Origin: CAZYWA01 sp964650975 [NCBI: uncultured bacterium]
GTDB lineage: Bacteria; JADJOY01
DNA length: 12,168 bases
NCBI GenBank assembly: GCA_964650975.1
Contig: CAZYWA010000213.1
Span: 1-12,168, forward strand
Direction: 5' to 3'
The translations under genes were made by a program, and so were the position numbers. The notes beneath the pieces are model-generated. The model was given only the letters and a program-made list of their open reading frames with translations, did no database searches and was not told the DNA's origin. How positions within the stretch are numbered: the first letter of the stretch is position 1; every line of letters begins with the position of its first letter. Of the stretch, positions 8,100 through 12,168 are shown in pieces.

Positions 8100-9764
8100 A
8101 TGACGACGAATGGATGTTCACGGGGTCCGATGGGAAGAAGTGCATTCTCGGTCGCGGCGGTCGGGCTGCTCGCGACGCTCGCGGCTTCGCCCGCCCTGGC
8201 GGTGGATTTCGAGGGAATCCTCGCGGTGACGTCGCGGCTCGACACCAGCGCGAATCCGGCGTTGCTCGTCGAGTGGAAGAAGGCCTATAGCCCCAACACG
8301 TTCACGTTCAGGCTCTACGCCGCGGTCGATCGCGATCCGGTCGCGACCGATCCCAGCTCCGACTTCGTGGCCAGCTACTCGTCGACCACGCTTTCGGCGA
8401 GCGTCGACCCGGCGAGCCTCTTCCACACCACACCGCCCGCCGGCTACTTGGGCCGTGAGTACCATTTCGTGGTGGTAGCGGTCGATTCCACCGGTGCCGC
8501 GACCACCAGCGCCGCGGTGTCGCTGACGCCGAGCGATCGCGACACGTGCGGCTGCGGGCTCAGCCCGACCGTCGCCACCTCGAGCGGCGCCGTGCCGTTC
8601 TTCCGCGATTGCACCTGGACCTACGTCGAGGGCGCTCGCGCCTGCCACTGGGCGATGCGCACCGACCAGCCGAACACCGACCCGACCCAGACCGATCCGT
8701 ACGACCTGCTGACCGCCGAGATCTATTTCCATCCGCAAGCCGCCGCGGGGCGGCCGCTGGCGCTGGCGCTGCACGGCGCCACCGCATACTCGGCGTCGGG
8801 CCTCGAGTACGCGAGCGTCGCGCTCGCGAGCCACGAGGTGGACGGCGAGGGCGGCGATCACACCCGCGGCTACCTGGTGGTGGCGCCCGAGATGCGCGAC
8901 GCCTACGCCGGGACGATCGGCACCACCGCGGAGGGCGAGGAGACCGAGCGCATCGAGAGCGCCATCGCGGTGTGGGACTACGTGCACCGCCTCGCGACCC
9001 CGGGGAATCCCGCGTATCAGTCGGCGCTCGCGTCGCTGCTTTCGGTCGATTTCAGCCGCGTCGTGGTGGCGGGCGGCTCGGACGGCGGCATCACCAGCGA
9101 GGCCCTCGCCGCGACGCCTCCCGGTCCGCTGCCGTTCCCGAACACCGACATCGATTTCCCGGCGGTGCCGTTTCGCGCGCAGATCCGCGCCGCGTTCATC
9201 GTGGCGCCCGGCTCCACCGCGAGCCAGCACGACATGAATCTCAAGGACTCGCCGCAGAGCACCGAGGCGCAGCTCGCGATGCCGTCGGCGGTGATGAGCG
9301 ATCTCAAGGACATCGCCAACTCCGCGCAGACCGCGCAGAAGACCTACAACTACACGATCGTGCCCGATCCCGACGCCAGCAATCCGGGCATCGACAAGTA
9401 CTTCTTCCACGTGCACAACGGCCAGGACGACGTGATCCCGTCGCGCAACGTGCACGTGTGCCTCGCCGACCCGCGGGGCTTCCCGGAAGCGTACGAGTGC
9501 GATGACGAGGTGGTGGGGATCAATCTCACCGGCCTGCCGATCCAGCCGGGCATGCTCGACCATCACCGGCTGCTGCGTCACTACATGCGGCTGGTCTTCG
9601 ACCGCTACGGACGCGGGGACACGTCGATCCAGCGCACGCAGATCGTGGCGCCGTGGTACTCGCCGGCGCACACGACGCCGGACCCGAAACACCCGACCAG
9701 CGGCTACGACGCGAGCGGCTACCCGGTGCCCGCGGTGCTCGAGGAGACCGGCCCCAAGTCGTGA
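8100..9764 (+). CDS. Secreted FnIII-like plus alpha/beta-hydrolase (esterase-like) protein
   Basis: This 554-residue protein is predicted to be exported. A hydrophobic signal segment at about 14-34 ends in a Sec-type cleavage site after SPALA. Residues about 40-145 resemble a fibronectin type III domain (LLVEWKKAYS at the start, EYHFVVVAVDSTG near the end). A Cys-containing linker follows (CGCG, FRDCTW, ACHW), consistent with extracytoplasmic disulfides. The rest looks like an alpha/beta hydrolase: LALALHGA after the first strand, nucleophile S327 in the G-x-S-x-G elbow VAGGSDGG, acid D443 or D444 in HNGQDDVIP, and H488 or H489 in LDHHRLL. The fold resembles esterases or polyester depolymerases, but the substrate is unknown. 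The ATG at 8100 is supported by AGGGAGA; M11 is an alternative start. The gene stands alone between divergent leuC and a convergent gene. Confidence 0.8.
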   Translation: MTTNGCSRGPMGRSAFSVAAVGLLATLAASPALAVDFEGILAVTSRLDTSANPALLVEWKKAYSPNTFTFRLYAAVDRDPVATDPSSDFVASYSSTTLSASVDPASLFHTTPPAGYLGREYHFVVVAVDSTGAATTSAAVSLTPSDRDTCGCGLSPTVATSSGAVPFFRDCTWTYVEGARACHWAMRTDQPNTDPTQTDPYDLLTAEIYFHPQAAAGRPLALALHGATAYSASGLEYASVALASHEVDGEGGDHTRGYLVVAPEMRDAYAGTIGTTAEGEETERIESAIAVWDYVHRLATPGNPAYQSALASLLSVDFSRVVVAGGSDGGITSEALAATPPGPLPFPNTDIDFPAVPFRAQIRAAFIVAPGSTASQHDMNLKDSPQSTEAQLAMPSAVMSDLKDIANSAQTAQKTYNYTIVPDPDASNPGIDKYFFHVHNGQDDVIPSRNVHVCLADPRGFPEAYECDDEVVGINLTGLPIQPGMLDHHRLLRHYMRLVFDRYGRGDTSIQRTQIVAPWYSPAHTTPDPKHPTSGYDASGYPVPAVLEETGPKS

Positions 9765-9776
9765 GCCTTCCGGGCG

Positions 9777-9793
9777 GAGGGACGCGGTCCCTC
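9777..9793. terminator. GC-rich hairpin after the hydrolase gene (candidate terminator)
   Basis: GAGGGAC at 9777-9783 pairs perfectly with GTCCCTC at 9787-9793 across a 3-base loop, 13 bases after the hydrolase stop. There is no T-run, so intrinsic termination is uncertain. Confidence 0.4.
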
Positions 9794-9825
9794 GCGTCCG
9801 CGGCGATCGATCGGGATTTCACGCT

Positions 9826-9846
9826 GCGGCGGCGAGGGACCGCCGC
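9826..9846. terminator. GC-rich hairpin between convergent genes (candidate bidirectional terminator)
   Basis: GCGGCGG at 9826-9832 pairs with CCGCCGC at 9840-9846 around a 7-base loop, a few bases beyond the end of the convergent SGNH gene. It could stop transcription from either side but lacks a clear T-run. It shares the sequence GCGAGGGACCGC with two other hairpin regions in this window. Confidence 0.4.
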
Positions 9847-9852
9847 CCTCCA

Positions 9853-10590
9853 CTAGTGGCTGGTCGCTTCGCTCGCGATGCGCGACAGGAACGCGCGATC
9901 CTCGGGCGAAATCGACGCGCTGCCGGGCGCGCTCGCACCGTCGGACGGAGGCGCGTGACCGGTGAGGGTCCGGTAGATCACCGCTGCGGCGAGGTAGGTT
10001 CCCGCGACCGTCGGATGGCCGTCCTCTTGGTAGAGAGCGAGGTCGGGCCGCTCGCGCCGTGAGCGCATGAACGCGCGGCCGGCCGGAGCCACGGGAACGC
10101 CCAGCTCCTGACCGAGCGCCGTGTACGACGCGGCCACGTTACCGGCGGTCACGTCCATCCGGAGGCTGTCGGGACGTTCCCACGTCATGAGCAGGACGGT
10201 CTTCGCTCCCGCGCGCTTGATCTCCGCGTCGAGCTTCGCGGCGGCGCGGCGGAAGCGCTCGCGCTGCGCCACCGGAAACTGGCTCTGCTCCTGGAGCACC
10301 ACGTGGGTGAATCCGCCCTCCTGGATCGCGGCGAGCTCGTGGGCGTCGCTCGCGTGCTGTTCGAGCGTGTAGCCGGCGTTCGCGAGCCGCGTGGTGACGA
10401 TCGACGGATCGAATGCGTGAACCTGGGCGTCGAGTCCCCCGTTCACGTACGTGTAGCTGTTACAGATGAAGAGCACGCGGGTGACCGGGGCGGACGAGGC
10501 TCGCGCCGCGGTGCCCGAGTCGGCCGCATGCGACGGGATCGCGCGCAGCGCCAGCAGCAACACGGCGAGAAGCGTGCGCCGGCCGATCAC
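9853..10590 (-). CDS. Secreted SGNH/GDSL-type hydrolase
   Basis: This 245-residue protein is predicted to be exported. A basic start (IGRR) and hydrophobic stretch LLAVLLLALRAIPSHA form a signal peptide ending near residue 22. The hydrolase fold shows block I as VLFICNSYTYVNGG, with candidate nucleophile S45. The usual Gly before Asn-Ser is replaced by C43. The C-terminal catalytic block is EDGHPTVAGTYLAA, with D190 and H192. HVVLQEQS and VLLMTW fit central strands of the same family. It probably hydrolyses an ester on a carbohydrate or lipid, but the substrate is unknown. The GTG start at 10590 directly follows an in-frame stop codon, so it is the earliest start possible. This GTG overlaps the stop that the upstream PQQ-dehydrogenase gene would have without its premature amber codon, indicating an ancestral coupled pair. 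Confidence 0.8.
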   Translation of the reverse strand: MIGRRTLLAVLLLALRAIPSHAADSGTAARASSAPVTRVLFICNSYTYVNGGLDAQVHAFDPSIVTTRLANAGYTLEQHASDAHELAAIQEGGFTHVVLQEQSQFPVAQRERFRRAAAKLDAEIKRAGAKTVLLMTWERPDSLRMDVTAGNVAASYTALGQELGVPVAPAGRAFMRSRRERPDLALYQEDGHPTVAGTYLAAAVIYRTLTGHAPPSDGASAPGSASISPEDRAFLSRIASEATSH

Positions 10591-10619
10591 TCAGCCCCCG
10601 CGGGCGCGAGCCTCAGCAC

Positions 10620-11924
10620 CTAACCCGCCGCCTGGCTCGCGAGGTAGAGCTCGCCGCACGCGTCCTCGCCGTAGGACGAGACGCTGATGCCATCGGTGCC
10701 CAGCTCGCTGGTGCGATCGGTGACCTCCGCCGCGTGTCCACCCTGCAGCTTCAGCGACTCGGTGAAGCCGCTGCAGAAATCGGTGAAGAAGTAGGTGCCC
10801 TGGATTCCCGGCATGCGCGCGCCGCGGTAGACGAAGCCGCCGGTCACGGCACAGCCCTTCGAGTGGTCGTAGTCGATCACCGGCAGCGTGAGGCCGGTGG
10901 TGTCGCATCCCGACGGCGGGTTGAAGCAGGCGGTGCCTTCCATGACGTTCCAGCCGTAGTCGTTGCCGGCGATCGAACCGGCGAGCGACGCATCGATCTC
11001 CTCGCGCGCGTCCTGGCCCACGTCCCCGATCCACAGATCGCGGGTGGCGCGGTCGAAACTGAAGCGCCACGGGTTGCGGACACCGTAGACGTAGATCTCG
11101 CCGCGCGCGTCGGCGCGGTCCGCGAACGGGTTGTCGGCGGGGATGCCGTAGGGATCGCCCGAGTCGACGTCGATGCGCAGGATCTTGCCGAGCAGCGTGC
11201 TCAGGCTCTGGCCGTGGCCGTTGGGATCGCCGCCGCCACCGCCGTCGCCTACGCCGACGTAGAGCTTGCCGTCGGGGCCGAAGATCACGTTGCCGCCGTT
11301 GTGGTTGTCGAGCGGGTGCTCGATCTCGAGCAACACGTGCTCGCTCGCCGGGTCCGCGACGTCGGGGTTCGACGAGACCTGGAATTCGGAGACGTGGATG
11401 TTGCCGTTCAAGCTCGTGTAATCCACGAAAAATCGGCCGTTTTTCGCGTAATCCGGATGGAACGCGAGGCCCAGAAGGCCGCGCTCGCCGCCCGAGGAGA
11501 TCTCGGCGCTCACGTCGAGGAACGGAGCGTCGACCAGCGTGCCGTCGCGCGCGACGCGGATGCGCCCGCCTTGCTCGACGACGAACAGGCGATGGACGTC
11601 CGACGCCGGTGCCGTCACCAGCAAAGGCTCCCGCAGCCCGTCGACCACTTTCTCGAGAGTGAGATGCGGCGTGCCGCCGACGGGCGCGAGCCGGTCGCAG
11701 CCGGTGCCTCCGCCTCCTCCGCCACCACCTCCGGTGCCGCCGCCACCCCCGCTTCCTCCCGCGCCGCCCGAGCCACCTCCACCGTCACCGCCGCTACCTC
11801 CGCTCCCACCCGACGACGAGCCCGAGCAACCGCCGGTCGCGAGCACGAGCACACCGCACAGGAAGGCGAGGCCGAGCACCGCTCGACTGCGTTTCGCGCC
11901 ATCGATGCCACGAGGTTTGCTCAC
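10620..11924 (-). CDS. PQQ-dependent sugar dehydrogenase-like lipoprotein (GSDH family)
   Basis: The soluble glucose/sorbosone dehydrogenase beta-propeller family oxidises sugars or aldoses with PQQ outside the cytoplasm. I start at GTG 11924, preceded by AAGGGAGAG. This gives 434 residues with a signal sequence (AVLGLAFLCGVLVLA) and Cys33 in LATGGC as a likely lipid-attachment residue. A 42-residue Gly/Ser linker (34-75) then spaces the propeller from the membrane. Family motifs are plentiful: GERGLLGLAFHPDY, DNHNGGNVIFGPDG (H208), LLGKILRIDV, YGVRNPWRFSFD (R283), GDVGQDAREEID and NDYGWN, plus a Cys pair in CFNPPSGC. The gene ends at TAG, but the same frame continues VLRLAPAGAE to a TGA that overlaps the next gene, matching the expected family C-terminus. 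Loss of about 11 end residues may be tolerable. The family is secure; the substrate is unknown. Confidence 0.88.
   Translation of the reverse strand: MSKPRGIDGAKRSRAVLGLAFLCGVLVLATGGCSGSSSGGSGGSGGDGGGGSGGAGGSGGGGGTGGGGGGGGGTGCDRLAPVGGTPHLTLEKVVDGLREPLLVTAPASDVHRLFVVEQGGRIRVARDGTLVDAPFLDVSAEISSGGERGLLGLAFHPDYAKNGRFFVDYTSLNGNIHVSEFQVSSNPDVADPASEHVLLEIEHPLDNHNGGNVIFGPDGKLYVGVGDGGGGGDPNGHGQSLSTLLGKILRIDVDSGDPYGIPADNPFADRADARGEIYVYGVRNPWRFSFDRATRDLWIGDVGQDAREEIDASLAGSIAGNDYGWNVMEGTACFNPPSGCDTTGLTLPVIDYDHSKGCAVTGGFVYRGARMPGIQGTYFFTDFCSGFTESLKLQGGHAAEVTDRTSELGTDGISVSSYGEDACGELYLASQAAG
11700..11825 (-). repeat. Low-complexity Gly/Ser-codon tract (linker)
   Basis: About 126 bases of repeating GGN codons encode Gly with scattered Ser, Asp, Ala and Thr between the lipobox Cys and the propeller. 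It is part of the dehydrogenase gene, likely a flexible tether, and is prone to length change by slippage. Confidence 0.85.
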
Positions 11925-12102
11925 CTGCGCTCTCCCTTGTCGGTGCTGTCTCAGGTTGGCCTCGCGCGCGAGGGACCGCGCGCGCTCCAGGCAGCATCTC
12001 CGAGGCCGGGGTGGAGGGCCCGTCCCTGGGTCGCAGTCGACCACCGAGACACCTCTCGCAGGTCGAGTCTACGCGAGACCCGCGCTCCGGTATCATCCCG
12101 CC
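11925..12102. other. Divergent intergenic region before the terminal gene
   Basis: These 178 bases separate the leftward dehydrogenase from the rightward partial gene. A hairpin with an 8-bp stem (11963-11970 with 11977-11984, loop agggac) contains one copy of the repeated GCGAGGGACCGC motif. A -10-like TATCAT lies at 12091-12096. No clear leftward promoter was found. Confidence 0.4.
12091..12096 (+). promoter_or_regulatory. -10-like element with leaderless spacing
   Basis: TATCAT ends six bases before the GTG at 12103, where transcription would be expected to begin. That is the geometry of leaderless promoters. No good -35 is seen and no Shine-Dalgarno precedes the GTG. Confidence 0.3.
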
Positions 12103-12168
12103 GTGAACGAGCACCGTCCGATGTCGGTGGTCGACATCCTCGACCGCGCCGCCGCGCTCTACCGCGCG
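12103..12168 (+). CDS. N-terminus of an unidentified protein, cut by window edge
   Basis: Twenty-two codons are visible, reading (V/M)NEHRPMSVVDILDRAAALYRA, and the frame stays open to the edge. Codon use is strongly G/C at third positions, like real genes here. The helical ILDRAAALYRA pattern resembles the first helix of AMP-dependent synthetases and acyl-CoA ligases, but 22 residues cannot settle the family. The GTG at 12103 is the likely start; the ATG at 12121 is an alternative. Confidence 0.5.
   Translation, partial: MNEHRPMSVVDILDRAAALYRA

Noticed and set aside
8118-9692. Minus-strand open frame opposite the secreted hydrolase
   Set aside because: Arg/His-rich translation without domains; the plus strand has a signal peptide, a ribosome site and catalytic motifs.

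Overview
This is a high-GC, gene-dense bacterial window from a chromosome-like context. Third codon positions are strongly G/C, GTG starts are common, and there is a lipoprotein with a poly-Gly/Ser linker plus several predicted secreted proteins. That style resembles Myxococcota and related 'deltaproteobacterial' or Binatota-like lineages, but nothing here fixes the taxonomy.

Layout. (1) 1-539 looks degraded: high-GC3 scraps on the minus strand and no convincing intact gene. (2) 540-1244 (-) encodes an ABM-domain plus PAS-domain protein that seems to break off at a GTGA overlap. (3) 1245-1754 is mostly non-coding, with one coding-like remnant. (4) 1755-2150 (+) is a CheY-like single-domain response regulator. 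(5) 2118-3347 (-) is a PAS-like/coiled-coil/HisKA/HATPase histidine kinase whose 3' end overlaps the regulator tail-to-tail. (6) 3372-4429 (-) is a cobalamin-binding protein with the W-x9-EH motif of CarH-type photoreceptors; its frame is broken at a perfect 14-bp hairpin. (7) 4545-5729 (-) is a FIST-domain sensor joined by ATGA to leuD (5726-6361), which is joined by TGATG to leuC (6361-7761). A sigma70-like promoter candidate lies upstream of leuC. (8) 8100-9764 (+) is a secreted FnIII-like plus alpha/beta-hydrolase protein. (9) 9853-10590 (-) is a secreted SGNH-type hydrolase. (10) 10620-11924 (-) is a PQQ-dependent sugar dehydrogenase-like lipoprotein with an apparent premature amber codon. 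(11) A new plus-strand gene starts at 12103 and runs off the window.

How the genes may work together. leuC and leuD form isopropylmalate isomerase for leucine synthesis. FIST, the B12 protein and the kinase follow on the same strand, with the response regulator converging on the kinase. The most interesting reading is a candidate B12-dependent, possibly light-responsive, sensor feeding a histidine kinase and CheY-like regulator. In it the B12 domain stands alone with a helical N-terminal domain instead of being fused to a MerR DNA-binding domain. Light sensing and partner assignment are inferences from motif and gene order. The right-hand part is an envelope/secretion cluster (esterase-like hydrolase, SGNH hydrolase, PQQ dehydrogenase).
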